A DNA stretch of 64,000 bases, taken from NCBI GenBank assembly GCA_958413765.1, contig CATYVH010000001.1:62001-126000 (forward strand). The letters run 5' to 3'. Below the pieces are notes generated by a model. The model made no database searches. It saw only the letters and a list, made by a program, of their open reading frames with translations, and had not been told where the DNA came from. This stretch comes from an uncultured Collinsella sp. (GTDB taxonomy: Bacteria > Actinomycetota > Coriobacteriia > Coriobacteriales > Coriobacteriaceae). Position 1 is the stretch's first letter, and each line of letters starts with the position of its first letter. This document shows, piece by piece, positions 31,830-40,698 of this stretch. The position numbers and the translations under genes were made by a program.

Positions 31830-33053
31830 TTAGAAATCGATGTCGGTGTCGTAGTAGCAGGCCTTGAGGATCTTCTCGAAGTCGGCAGCCTTGGTCTCAC
31901 GCGGGTTCTCGGGCGTGCAGGCGTCGGTCTCGGCGTTCGCAGCGATCTCGGGCAGCTTGGCGAGGAACTCCTCCTCGGAAACCATCTGCGGGTTCTCGGC
32001 GTCGACCTTCACGCCACCATTCGCGTAATCCTTGATGGACTGCGGAATGTTGAGCTGGTCATTGAGGTCGCGAATCTTCTGGACGAGCGCAGCGATGAGC
32101 TCCTCGTTGGTCTCGCCGGGAAGGTGCAGGATCTCCTTGGCCACGTAAGCGTAACGCTCAGCAGCACGCGGGTCCTTGGAGTTCCACTGGATAACCTTGC
32201 CCAGGTACATGGCGTTAGCGGCACCGTGGATGATGTGGCCGTTCTCGAAGGCAGCACCGGTCTTGTGAGCCATGGAGTGAACGATGCCGAGCAGGCCCGA
32301 GGAGAAGGCGATACCGGCGATGCACTGAGCCTCGTGCATGTGCTGACGGGCCTCATGGTCGCCAGCATAGGACTTGGGCAGCCACTCGACGATCTCGCGG
32401 ATGCCGTGCAGGGCGTTGGCGTCGGTGAACATAGAGGCGCAGGTGGAAACGTAGGCCTCCATGCAGTGGGTCAGAGCATCCATGCCGGTGTGAGCGCACA
32501 GCTTGGCGGGCATGGTGTAGGTGAGCTCGGGGTCGACGATGGCGACATCAGGGGTGATGTTGAAGTCGGCCAGCGGGTACTTGATGCCCTTGGCGTAGTC
32601 GGTAATGACGGAGAACGCGGTGACCTCGGTAGCGGTGCCGGAGGTAGAGGAGATGGCGCAGAAATGAGCCTTCTGACGCAGCTCCGGGAAGCTGAACGGC
32701 TGGATGATGTTATCGAAGGACTCCTCGGGATACTCGTAGAAGACCCACATGGCCTTAGCGGCATCGATGGGCGAGCCGCCACCGATGGCGATAATCCAGT
32801 CGGGCTCGAACTCGCGCATGGCCTCGGCGCCCTTCATGACCGTCTCGATGGACGGGTCGGACTCGACGCCCTCGAACAGCTTGACCTCGAAACCGCCTTC
32901 CTTAAGGTCGTTCTCGACGTCCTGCAGGAACCCGCCGCGGCGCATAGAGCTGCCGCCAGAAACGATGATGGCCTTCTTGCCCTTGAGGTTCTTCACCTCG
33001 TGGCGAGCGCCCTCACCAAAGTACAGATCGCGAGGATTGGTAAAACGTCCCAT
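31830..33053 (-). CDS. Iron-containing alcohol dehydrogenase (butanol/1,3-propanediol type)
   Basis: A 407-residue NAD(P)H-dependent alcohol dehydrogenase. GGGSPIDAAKAMWVFYEYPE is the cofactor motif (near residue 90), STSGTATEVTAFSVITD follows, and the metal ligands are in HTGMDALTHCMEAYVS, GIVHSMAHKTGA and NGHIIHGAANA. Usually reduces fermentation aldehydes to alcohols, here possibly linked with glycerol use through the two neighbours. AGGAGG lies before MGRFTNPRD; a longer frame from 33104 is unlikely. A 500-base gene-free region lies upstream. Confidence 0.9.
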   Translation of the reverse strand: MGRFTNPRDLYFGEGARHEVKNLKGKKAIIVSGGSSMRRGGFLQDVENDLKEGGFEVKLFEGVESDPSIETVMKGAEAMREFEPDWIIAIGGGSPIDAAKAMWVFYEYPEESFDNIIQPFSFPELRQKAHFCAISSTSGTATEVTAFSVITDYAKGIKYPLADFNITPDVAIVDPELTYTMPAKLCAHTGMDALTHCMEAYVSTCASMFTDANALHGIREIVEWLPKSYAGDHEARQHMHEAQCIAGIAFSSGLLGIVHSMAHKTGAAFENGHIIHGAANAMYLGKVIQWNSKDPRAAERYAYVAKEILHLPGETNEELIAALVQKIRDLNDQLNIPQSIKDYANGGVKVDAENPQMVSEEEFLAKLPEIAANAETDACTPENPRETKAADFEKILKACYYDTDIDF

Positions 33054-33553
33054 ACTGTGCCTCCTAAACAAGCCCCTCTTAGACTTGCGTATATAACGGA
33101 GCACCCAATTGGCTCCGTTAGGACCGGTTTGCGCGTTGCCGGCGATGACAATGCGCGATGTCTAAACGTCTCAACGCTCAGACAAACACTATTTTACCGT
33201 TCTGGTTGGTCAGTTATTCACCTAAAGCCGCCAATGATGAAACGTTTTTTCTATCCCTGAAGACCCTTGTGCGGCATTCATACTCCCAAGCTGGGCAAAC
33301 GTTTTATCAAGGTTGACTACATATCCTGGGCAGGACTGTGCCCCTCCAAAATGTGCACCGTTCGCCGCCAAAAATCGACCGTTTGCGGCACCGTGATACC
33401 ACTCGGTCGTCCAAGGTGCCGACATTTGTGCGACATCCGTCTTCGTGGTGCAAAGGTGCAAGTCCAAGTGCGACACCCCCGGTGTGCCACATGCGGGTAA
33501 ACTAGAACCTTATATAGAGACATTTGAACCCTAACCGCAGCAAAGGAGGCCCC
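33054..33553. other. Gene-free intergenic region between divergent genes
   Basis: No gene supported. Contains an imperfect dyad, GTGCGACACC (33468-33477) / GGTGTGCCAC (33481-33490), and several GGTGC/GTGCGAC repeats between about 33410 and 33490. I do not recognise a Rex site or a riboswitch. Confidence 0.5.
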
Positions 33554-34630
33554 ATGGCATTCGATCCCATTCAAGAGGATTGCCATCGCCTCGTTCTTGA
33601 GGCCTTGCGCCGCGACAATATCCCGCTCACCGATGGCACCGCCGTAGAGCGTCTGATGGAACAATTCACCCGCAACCCCGCGCCGCTCATCGTGCATGAT
33701 CGCGACCGCGCCGGACATCTCATTGCCAAGGTGGTCGAGGCTGTCGACTACCGCATTCCCTTTATCCCTGACGATACCCAGGCAGAGCAAGAAGAGGGCG
33801 CTGCCGAGAACATGCTTCGCGAGGCAGCCGCGCTCGACCCCACCAACTGGGACGCCCAGCGCATGCTGACCGCCCTCACCGCCAACTCCAACGAGGAGTA
33901 CGTACAGTACTTGGTATCTAAGCGCGATGAAGTCGAACACGACCTGGCGCTCAAGATCGCCTCGGCGCAGGACCCCTACGAGCGCGAGGCCGCAGGCGAC
34001 CTTATGCGCCGCCCCTACCTGCGCTGGCTTGCCGCCTTGGCATCGCGCGCGCTCATTAGCGGCCGCTACCGCATGTCGCTCGAAGCCGCAAACCGCAGCC
34101 TCGACTTTGCCCCCAACGACCCCGCCGGCGTCCGCCATACTGCGATGCTTGCCATGGCAAAGCTCGAATACCCCGCCGAGGAGCTCAAGCTCTTTCGCTC
34201 TGCCCACTCCGTCCCCTATCTCGCTAACACGCCGCTGCGCCGTCGTCCCAAGGACGCGGAGCGTGACTTGGACCCGTGGACGCTCATCGCGCTGATGAGC
34301 GCAGCCTGGCGCGAGCTGGACTACGAGGGTGCCGAGCACTACCTGCGTATCCTTGCGCGCTCGTGCCCGCACGCAGCCGAGGCGCTCTACTTCCAAACCG
34401 AGTTTCCCGATGGCGTCTATGCCCGCGTCAACGTGGGTGCAGGCTCCACCGACGAGCTCGTCCTTGCACTCTCCGAGGCGACGCCGGTACTGCAGGAGGG
34501 CCTGGGCGCGCCCGACAACGCCAGCTTTGCCGCCTGGGTCGCCACCAACGACATCGTGCGCTCCCAGATCGACGAGCGCATACTGCGGGCGGCCGAGCAG
34601 GGCTTGCCGTTTAAGGGAGGAGACCTCTAA
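33554..34630 (+). CDS. Helical repeat (TPR-like) protein, unknown
   Basis: A 358-residue soluble protein. Alpha-helical repeats are suggested by EEGAAENMLREAAALDPTNWDAQRMLTAL (about 78-106) and SGRYRMSLEAANRSLDFAPNDPAGVRHTAMLAMAKL, both close to tetratricopeptide patterns. No catalytic motif. AAAGGAGG precedes the ATG. It overlaps the next gene by one base (TAATG), and the two proteins share general character, so they form a co-translated pair upstream of MurT-GatD. Function unknown. Confidence 0.65.
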   Translation: MAFDPIQEDCHRLVLEALRRDNIPLTDGTAVERLMEQFTRNPAPLIVHDRDRAGHLIAKVVEAVDYRIPFIPDDTQAEQEEGAAENMLREAAALDPTNWDAQRMLTALTANSNEEYVQYLVSKRDEVEHDLALKIASAQDPYEREAAGDLMRRPYLRWLAALASRALISGRYRMSLEAANRSLDFAPNDPAGVRHTAMLAMAKLEYPAEELKLFRSAHSVPYLANTPLRRRPKDAERDLDPWTLIALMSAAWRELDYEGAEHYLRILARSCPHAAEALYFQTEFPDGVYARVNVGAGSTDELVLALSEATPVLQEGLGAPDNASFAAWVATNDIVRSQIDERILRAAEQGLPFKGGDL

Positions 34631-35673
34631 TGGATCCGAGCGTCTACATCCCCGCCTACCTGGAGCGCACCTATCTGGCGTCGCACCCCGAGCTCACCGA
34701 TGCAGCACGCGAGCTTGTCCATAACGACATTAGTGCGAATCCCCAAAAGTATGCGCAGTCCGAGCATGCTCAGGCGCTGCTGTCCTATGCCGGTGTTCAT
34801 CACCACCTGCTCGACGAGCTCCATCGCATCGAGGACATGGGCAGCGACGAGGAGTTTGAGCAGACGCGCAACCGCCTGTTCGATGACATGCGCGATGAGC
34901 TGCTCAAGATCGTCCGCGTCGATGGGTTGGCTGTCGATGCCCAGCTGCTCGCCATCATTTTGGCGGACACACCCGTCGACGCCTGTCTGGGCGACCTGAT
35001 GAAGCTCGAGGCGACCACGGCCGACTATCTGCAGCAAAGCGTGCCCGGGTTTGACATGGAGACCCCGCACTACTGGGCCAACAGAGTGCTGGCAGACGGT
35101 GTGACGGCTGCCGACCTCACCGTAAGCGAGCCGGCTCTCATCGGGTGGCTCCACACGCTCGAGGCCATCTCGCAGCTGTGCATGGCGAGCGCTCGTTACC
35201 GTGCTGCCGCCAACTATGCCCACCGCGTTCTTAAGGCGGAAGGCTATCCCACCCGAGCCGCAGGCACCGTACTGTTCGCCCTCGCTCGCCTGGAAGACCA
35301 AGATGGCTTTTTTGCCTTGGCCCACCAGCTCGAAGAGCAGATGGGAGCCGATGCCCTCGAGAACTCCCCCTGGTATCTGCTCGCCCGCACAATCCTGTTG
35401 TTCAAAACCAACAAGATGCGCCCGGCGACACGCGCGCTGCGCGAGTTTGCAAACCGCTGCGAGGGCGGCGCGTTCTTTTTGCTGAACCCCATGTATCAGA
35501 CGCCCTACCTTCCCTGCCGGCCCGAACCGCACGACCCCTGGGACCTTTCGCACCAGGCGGTTTGGGAGGCCGACGGCATCATCTCGGATACTCCCGACTT
35601 TGCCCCCTGGGCCAACGCTTGCGAAGACGTATCGCAGCTTGCCCAGGAATTTGCGCGCCGTTACGGCTTTTAA
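34630..35673 (+). CDS. Helical repeat-like protein, partner of preceding gene
   Basis: A 347-residue soluble protein of helical character (ASARYRAAANYAHRVLKAEGYPTRAAGTVLFALARLEDQDGFFALAHQLEEQ, about 180-232), again TPR-like and without catalytic motifs. The ATG overlaps the TAA of the preceding gene, so translation is coupled. 45 bases separate it from the MurT-GatD gene, compatible with one transcript. Not recognised beyond this. Confidence 0.65.
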   Translation: MDPSVYIPAYLERTYLASHPELTDAARELVHNDISANPQKYAQSEHAQALLSYAGVHHHLLDELHRIEDMGSDEEFEQTRNRLFDDMRDELLKIVRVDGLAVDAQLLAIILADTPVDACLGDLMKLEATTADYLQQSVPGFDMETPHYWANRVLADGVTAADLTVSEPALIGWLHTLEAISQLCMASARYRAAANYAHRVLKAEGYPTRAAGTVLFALARLEDQDGFFALAHQLEEQMGADALENSPWYLLARTILLFKTNKMRPATRALREFANRCEGGAFFLLNPMYQTPYLPCRPEPHDPWDLSHQAVWEADGIISDTPDFAPWANACEDVSQLAQEFARRYGF

Positions 35674-35718
35674 CGGCACAATCGCCACGACCATGTCATT
35701 TACGTTAGGAACGACTTC

Positions 35719-37887
35719 ATGAACTTCCGCTCATCTCTCGCCTGCACCTCGAGCGATATCGCCCGCTGGGGGCTGCGCTCTGTCCTCAAACGCCAGGGCG
35801 GCGTACTCCCCGGCCGCATCGCCATGAAGATCAACCCCGAGCTGCTAAGCGACCTCGCGAGCCTGGTCGACCGCAGCGTGGTGATCACCGGTACTAATGG
35901 CAAGACCACCACCTCCAACCTCATCGCCGACGCCGTTGCCGCCAGCGGCGCCACCGTGGTATGCAACCGCGCCGGCAACAACATGGAGCCGGGCGTGGTG
36001 GGCGCACTGCTCGAGGCGCGCAGCGGCCTCAAGCGAGCCGGCGGCGGCAAGCGCGTGGGCGTTTTTGAATGCGATGAGCTCTACACCGTGCGCGTCCTAC
36101 CCAAGCTCAAGCCGACGTACTTCGTACTGCTCAACCTGTTCCGCGACCAGCTAGACCGCTACGGCGAGATCGACCATACCCAAGACGTCATTGCCCATGC
36201 GTTGGAGCTCTCTCCGTCAACAACGCTCATCTACAACGCAGACGACCCGCTGTGTGCCGCGATCGCCGCACGCGTTCCCAACACGAGCATCGCCTTTGGC
36301 ATCGACGGCGCCACGGGCACCGAGTCCGATCGCATTAGCGACTCGCGTTTTTGCTCGCAGTGCAACGCGCCGCTGGAGTATGACTACGTGCAATACGGCC
36401 AGCTCGGCGCCTATCATTGCCCTTCGTGCGGCTGGGGTCGCCCCGCGCTGCTCCGCCGCGTGACGGGCGTTGAGCTCGGCTGCGACGGCTACGGCTTTGA
36501 CCTGACCTTTGGACCCGAGGCCAACGCGCCCGCCGTGCACATCGCCACGCGCTACAACGGCCTGTACATGGTCTATAACGTCGCCGCCGCCTTCTTTGCG
36601 GCGCACGAGCTGGGCGTGGACGCGGCGCACCTGCAGCCCACGCTTAATGCCTACGTGCCCGCCGGCGGACGCATGGGCCGCTGGGATATTGCCGGCCGCA
36701 CCGTCGAGGCCAACCTGGCCAAGAATCCCGTGGGCTTCGATCGCCAGATCCAGTCCATTAAAACGGCAGGTGGCAGGCTCTGCGCCTTCTTCCTAAACGA
36801 TAACGATGCCGACGGCCACGATGTCTCGTGGATCTACGATGTCGACTTCGAGCGCATCGCCGACACGCCGGATCTTGTCGCCTTTGCCGGAGGCACGCGT
36901 GCGCACGACATGCAGGTACGCCTCAAGTACGCCGGCATCGATGCCGCGATTATCTCGGACGTCGCGCAGGCGATCGGCGCCGTGGCAGACGAGGCCGCCG
37001 ATGACACCTTCTACGCCGTCGCCAACTACACGGCCTTCCCGCCGCTGGTCAAGGAACTCGACGGGCTTAAAGACGACGATGCAAGCTCGATTGTCTCCCA
37101 CGCCATAACGCGCGCCGATGGTAGCGCTGTCCCCACCGATATTGCGCCGGTCGAGCTTTCGCGCCCCCTGCGTATCGTCTACCTGTACCCCGATGCCCTC
37201 AACCTCTATGCCGACGGCGGCAACGTTATCGCCCTCGAGCGCCGCTGCGCCTGGCGTGGCATTCCCGCGCGTGTAGACGAGGTCCGTATGGGCGAAACGC
37301 TTGATTTGACCGATGCCGATATCGTCATGATGGGTGGCGGCTCCGACCGCGACCAGCTAGCCGTGGCACACGAGCTGCTCGCCCAAAAAGACAAGGTCGC
37401 GGCCTATGTTGAGGATGGCGGCTCGCTGCTTGCCATCTGTGGCGGCTATCAGCTGCTCGGCCGTTCGTACTATATGGGCGAGGATCGCATCGAGGGTCTG
37501 GGCGTCATTGCCGCCGAGACAGTGCGCGGCTCCGACCGCCTGATCGGCAACGTCGCCGTCAAGACCGACCTGGCACCCGAGCCCTTTGTGGGATTCGAGA
37601 ACCACGGCGGCCGCACCCTGCTCGACGCAGAGGCGACGCCGCTCGGAACGTCCGTCGTCGCGGGCACCGGCAACAACGGCGACGATGGCTTTGAGGGCCT
37701 CATCCACAAGGGAGTCATCGGCACGTACTTACACGGGCCGGCACTGCCCAAGAACCCCGAGCTCGCCGACTGGCTCATCGCCCACGCCCTCGAACGCCGT
37801 GGCGACGCACAGGCCGCCGCCCTGTTGCCGCTCAAACCCCTCGACGACGCCTACGAGCACGACGCCGCCATGAAGCTCCTCCCCTAG
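35719..37887 (+). CDS. murT-gatD: Fused MurT-GatD: lipid II isoglutaminyl synthase in one chain
   Basis: A 722-residue protein that should amidate the D-glutamate of peptidoglycan lipid II to D-isoglutamine. Residues 1 to about 460 are MurT: Mur-ligase P-loop GTNGKTT (58-64), an inserted zinc ribbon with Cys212, Cys215, Cys234 and Cys237, and the DUF1727 C-terminal domain. Residues about 470-722 are GatD, a class I glutaminase-type domain with nucleophile Cys574 in LAICGGYQ and His672 in GTYLHGP. In Staphylococcus aureus these are two proteins of about 437 and 243 residues, and here the sum matches a direct fusion. AGGA precedes the ATG and a strong terminator follows. Confidence 0.88.
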   Translation: MNFRSSLACTSSDIARWGLRSVLKRQGGVLPGRIAMKINPELLSDLASLVDRSVVITGTNGKTTTSNLIADAVAASGATVVCNRAGNNMEPGVVGALLEARSGLKRAGGGKRVGVFECDELYTVRVLPKLKPTYFVLLNLFRDQLDRYGEIDHTQDVIAHALELSPSTTLIYNADDPLCAAIAARVPNTSIAFGIDGATGTESDRISDSRFCSQCNAPLEYDYVQYGQLGAYHCPSCGWGRPALLRRVTGVELGCDGYGFDLTFGPEANAPAVHIATRYNGLYMVYNVAAAFFAAHELGVDAAHLQPTLNAYVPAGGRMGRWDIAGRTVEANLAKNPVGFDRQIQSIKTAGGRLCAFFLNDNDADGHDVSWIYDVDFERIADTPDLVAFAGGTRAHDMQVRLKYAGIDAAIISDVAQAIGAVADEAADDTFYAVANYTAFPPLVKELDGLKDDDASSIVSHAITRADGSAVPTDIAPVELSRPLRIVYLYPDALNLYADGGNVIALERRCAWRGIPARVDEVRMGETLDLTDADIVMMGGGSDRDQLAVAHELLAQKDKVAAYVEDGGSLLAICGGYQLLGRSYYMGEDRIEGLGVIAAETVRGSDRLIGNVAVKTDLAPEPFVGFENHGGRTLLDAEATPLGTSVVAGTGNNGDDGFEGLIHKGVIGTYLHGPALPKNPELADWLIAHALERRGDAQAAALLPLKPLDDAYEHDAAMKLLP

Positions 37888-37894
37888 CACCCCA

Positions 37895-37931
37895 CCACCA
37901 CAAAGGGGACAGGTACCTTTGTGGTGGTTTT
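37895..37931 (+). terminator. Terminator of murT-gatD
   Basis: CCACCACAAAGG (37895-37906) and CCTTTGTGGTGG (37916-37927), a perfect 12-bp stem followed by TTTT. Confidence 0.92.
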
Positions 37932-37987
37932 CCAGTTTGCCAACGATATACGCGCCGGCAAAAAAGTCTGCTATACTCTTTCCCGCT

Positions 37988-38064
37988 GTCCCCATCGTCT
38001 AGCGGCCAAGGACGCCACCCTTTCAAGGTGGATATCGCGGGTTCGAATCCCGCTGGGGGCACCA
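37988..38064 (+). tRNA. tRNA-Glu (anticodon UUC)
   Basis: Acceptor arm GTCCCCA (37988-37994) pairs with TGGGGGC (38054-38060), discriminator A, and CCA is encoded (38062-38064). The anticodon arm ACC-CTTTCAA-GGT gives anticodon TTC, and the T arm has GGTTCGAATCC. Its 3' half is overlapped on the other strand by the recombinase coding end, marking a prophage attachment site. Confidence 0.95.
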
Positions 38065-39465
38065 ACCCGAAAATGTGCGAACCCGTGCGATGCTAAGTCG
38101 TGCGGGTTCGTTTCGTTCGTCGTCGCAGTAGAGCGTGGCCACGCACTCCTCCGGCGTCACCATCACCTGATAGACAAAGGAATCGAGGACGGCCGCGTCG
38201 TCCATCCCGCCGCCGCACTGGAGGAAGTCCGCGAACTCCTCGGGGTCGATGCGCGCCTCGTCGTAGGAGGCCAGATCGCGCTCGGCGCGGGCCTTCTGGG
38301 CCTGAAGCTGGGCTATGCGGTCGGTGAACTCGGGCATCACGATGCCCTGCTCGATAGCGGCCATGATGTTCTGGAGGCCGTTCTCGGCCTTGCGCTTCGA
38401 CGCCATGGCCCGCCTGCGCGCGTCGGCTATCTCCGGCTCCGGCTCGTCCCAGAGCATGTGGGATATGCGGAGGGCCGTCTCACGGTCGCGCAGCATCCCC
38501 CTGATGGCCTCGGCCAGCTCGTGCTCGAGCCAGTCGCGCCGGACGGGCTTGGCCCCGCAGCGGCAGCCGTAATACTCGTACTTGACGTTCTTCTTGCCAC
38601 GGCCAGACGTCCCGGCCATGTTGTGGCCGCACTCCGAGCAGATCGCCCTGCCGGACAGCGCGAACGCTCCCCAGTCCTCCGAGGCCCGGCGCTTCTTCGG
38701 CTTCACCTCCTGCGCCATAGCGAAGGTCACCTTGTCGATAATCTGGGGCATGCCGCCCTCCACCTCTATCCCACCCCACGAGTAGAAGCCCGTGTACTTC
38801 CTGTTGTGGAGCATCTGGTACACCATCGAGTATCCGCACGGCCTGCCCGTCCTAGTGGTCACGCCGCGCCGCGCGAAGTCGCTGGCGATGGAGTCGACCG
38901 GCTCGTGGTCGCAGGAGCGCCGGAACGCCTCGCGCACTATCGCGGCCTCGTCCTCGTTCACCACGTACTCGTCGTCATCGTTGCGGCCGTAGCCGTAGAC
39001 GCGCACGCCGTTGGTCTTGCACTTGAGGGCGTTGCCCTCCATCCCGCGCCGCGTCCTCATGGAGGTCTTGACCGACTCCACGGCCGCGAGGCCCTCGTAA
39101 ATCTTCTCGATCAGGATGCGCTCGGGGCCGTCCGGCATGGCCTCCATGGCCGACACGACCTCGACGCCCTTCCTGCGCAGCTCGTGCTTGTACGCGGGCG
39201 CGTCGTACTCGTCGCGCGAGAAGCGGTCCATCATGTACACGAGCACGATGTCCGATTCCCCGGCGTTGGCAATCATCTTCTGGAACTGGGGGCGGTCGTC
39301 GCTGCGGCCGCTCATGGCGTAGTCGGAGTACTCCCCGACGATGGCGTAGCCCTCGCGCGCGCACCAGTCGCGGCAGACGCGCAGCTGGTCGTCAATCGAG
39401 GCCTCGCGCTGCTTCGAGCACGAGAAGCGGGCGTATATGACGGCGGTCTTTATATCTTCTGGCAT
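38023..39465 (-). CDS. Large serine recombinase (prophage integrase)
   Basis: A 480-residue site-specific recombinase for phage integration. Resolvase domain: Ser15 nucleophile in YARFSCSKQ, then SIDDQ, GRSDDRPQFQKMI and VYMMDRFSRD. The recombinase domain runs to about residue 290, a zinc ribbon follows (CSECGHNMAG...YYGCRCGA), then a coiled coil (about 350-420). The last 13 residues (WCPQRDSNPRYPP) are encoded antisense to the tRNA-Glu 3' half, and the stop lies inside the tRNA gene. It is transcribed toward the tRNA and sits at the prophage left end. Confidence 0.92.
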   Translation of the reverse strand: MPEDIKTAVIYARFSCSKQREASIDDQLRVCRDWCAREGYAIVGEYSDYAMSGRSDDRPQFQKMIANAGESDIVLVYMMDRFSRDEYDAPAYKHELRRKGVEVVSAMEAMPDGPERILIEKIYEGLAAVESVKTSMRTRRGMEGNALKCKTNGVRVYGYGRNDDDEYVVNEDEAAIVREAFRRSCDHEPVDSIASDFARRGVTTRTGRPCGYSMVYQMLHNRKYTGFYSWGGIEVEGGMPQIIDKVTFAMAQEVKPKKRRASEDWGAFALSGRAICSECGHNMAGTSGRGKKNVKYEYYGCRCGAKPVRRDWLEHELAEAIRGMLRDRETALRISHMLWDEPEPEIADARRRAMASKRKAENGLQNIMAAIEQGIVMPEFTDRIAQLQAQKARAERDLASYDEARIDPEEFADFLQCGGGMDDAAVLDSFVYQVMVTPEECVATLYCDDERNEPARLSIARVRTFSGWCPQRDSNPRYPP

Positions 39466-39501
39466 AATCTAGGATGCCCTCCAAACGGGCGGCTATCTGG
39501 T

Positions 39502-39543
39502 AAACCCCGCAGCAGCGTTGGCGCGCTTCGACCTGCGGGGTTT
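39502..39543. terminator. Terminator between lipoprotein and recombinase genes
   Basis: AAACCCCGCAG (from 39502) pairs with CTGCGGGGTTT (ending 39543) around a 20-base loop. Serves the lipoprotein gene on the minus strand. Confidence 0.8.
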
Positions 39544-39553
39544 CACTTTGCCG

Positions 39554-40261
39554 CTACCAGACCTGGGCGTATACCTCGAACGAGGAGTGCTCGGGCATGT
39601 TGAAGCAGGAAATCTCGAACGGCTCGGACTCGCCCTTGGACGGGGTATCGACGAACGTCGTGTTTCCGTAGTTGATGGCCCCGGAGGCGTCGCGAGCAAT
39701 CACGGAGACGGCGACCTGGCTGTACTGCTTCTTGTCCAGATCGTAGTTGGCGGTCAACTCGCCTGTGTACGAGACGCCGCCGTACGAGTCAGGCACCTCT
39801 GCCGTGTTCGATACGGTAAAGACGTCTTCGTCCAGCGTCTGGCTGTCTACCCAGCTCGGCTCATTCGCCTTAAACTCGACCGTTGCGGGGGCGGTGCCGT
39901 TTCCCGCCTGGAAACCGTAGTGTACGGTCTCACCGGGGAGGACGACGAACAGGGTCTGCTTGTCGGAGAAGACGATGGAGCCGTCCTCGGCCTTGCCCGT
40001 TATCGTCACCGTAGGCATCTGGGCCTCGACGTCCTTGTTGGTGTTCTTCAGCGCGAAACCGTAGTAGACCCATCCGTCGCCGACCACCGACCAGCCGGAC
40101 TCGGTAATCTCCAATGGTTTCGGTTCGTTCCGATTCTCGACCTCCTTGGACTCGCCAGACGATTGCTGACCGGAACCGGCTTGTTGCCCGCCGGAGCATC
40201 CGACAAGCGGCGCTAGCGAAGCCGTGGCCATAGCGGCCAGGAACGTTCTGCGGGTAATCAT
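39554..40261 (-). CDS. Prophage-encoded lipoprotein
   Basis: A 235-residue secreted protein. The N-terminus MITRRTFLAAMATASLAPLVGC is a lipoprotein signal with a twin-arginine start and lipobox LVGC (Cys22). A Ser/Gly-rich linker follows, then two beta-rich domains of the FxLyD/DUF4352-like kind (YYGFALKNTNKDVEAQMPTVTITG). Located between integrase and repressor, so probably expressed from the lysogen as a surface-exposed conversion factor (for example superinfection exclusion); the role is inference. Confidence 0.75.
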   Translation of the reverse strand: MITRRTFLAAMATASLAPLVGCSGGQQAGSGQQSSGESKEVENRNEPKPLEITESGWSVVGDGWVYYGFALKNTNKDVEAQMPTVTITGKAEDGSIVFSDKQTLFVVLPGETVHYGFQAGNGTAPATVEFKANEPSWVDSQTLDEDVFTVSNTAEVPDSYGGVSYTGELTANYDLDKKQYSQVAVSVIARDASGAINYGNTTFVDTPSKGESEPFEISCFNMPEHSSFEVYAQVW

Positions 40262-40264
40262 GGG

Positions 40265-40383
40265 TTACTCCTTCCCCTGCGCCGCCCGCAGCTCGCGGGC
40301 GACAGCCAATAAAACATGCTTGTGCGGCGACGTAAGGTCGCGGTACGTGTCGACGAGATCGCGCTCATCGTTTGAGATTGCTC
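40265..40383 (-). pseudogene. Duplicated C-terminal segment of the repressor
   Basis: The frame directly after the repressor stop reads NDERDLVDTYRDLTSPHKHVLL and then AVARELRAAQGKE, similar to the repressor tail DPREELMSLFDAMNGRAKTALVIVARGLADQFPE. No start codon lies in this frame, so it is a fragment, or is reached by frameshifting from the repressor. Confidence 0.5.
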
Positions 40384-40698
40384 CTATTCCGGGAACTGAT
40401 CGGCAAGACCGCGTGCGACTATGACCAGCGCGGTCTTGGCGCGCCCGTTCATGGCATCAAAAAGAGACATGAGCTCTTCCCTCGGGTCGATGTCGGTGCA
40501 ATCGCCGGTATCAGTCATGAGTATGTAGTCAACGGTTGTATCGAACATCATTGCGGCAGCAATGAGCTGCTCGCCGTTCATCACAACCCTACCCTGCTCC
40601 CAATTCCGATATGTGCCGATGGAGACGCCGAGGGCATCGGCTGCCTCTTCCTGCGTGATTCCGGCGTGCTTGCGGATCGCCTTTAGCCTCGTCTGCAT
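40384..40698 (-). CDS. CI-like XRE repressor of the prophage
   Basis: A 104-residue repressor: helix-turn-helix HAGITQEEAADALGVSIGTYRNWEQGRV (about 11-38) and a C-terminal dimerisation helix. No LexA-like protease domain, so induction would need another trigger. Divergent from a Cro-like gene across a 161-base operator region containing repeated ATGCGTAC motifs. Confidence 0.85.
   Translation of the reverse strand: MQTRLKAIRKHAGITQEEAADALGVSIGTYRNWEQGRVVMNGEQLIAAAMMFDTTVDYILMTDTGDCTDIDPREELMSLFDAMNGRAKTALVIVARGLADQFPE

Noticed and set aside
37921..39603. 560-codon open frame antisense to the serine recombinase
   Set aside because: Arises from codon bias and runs straight through the tRNA gene; no homology recognised.
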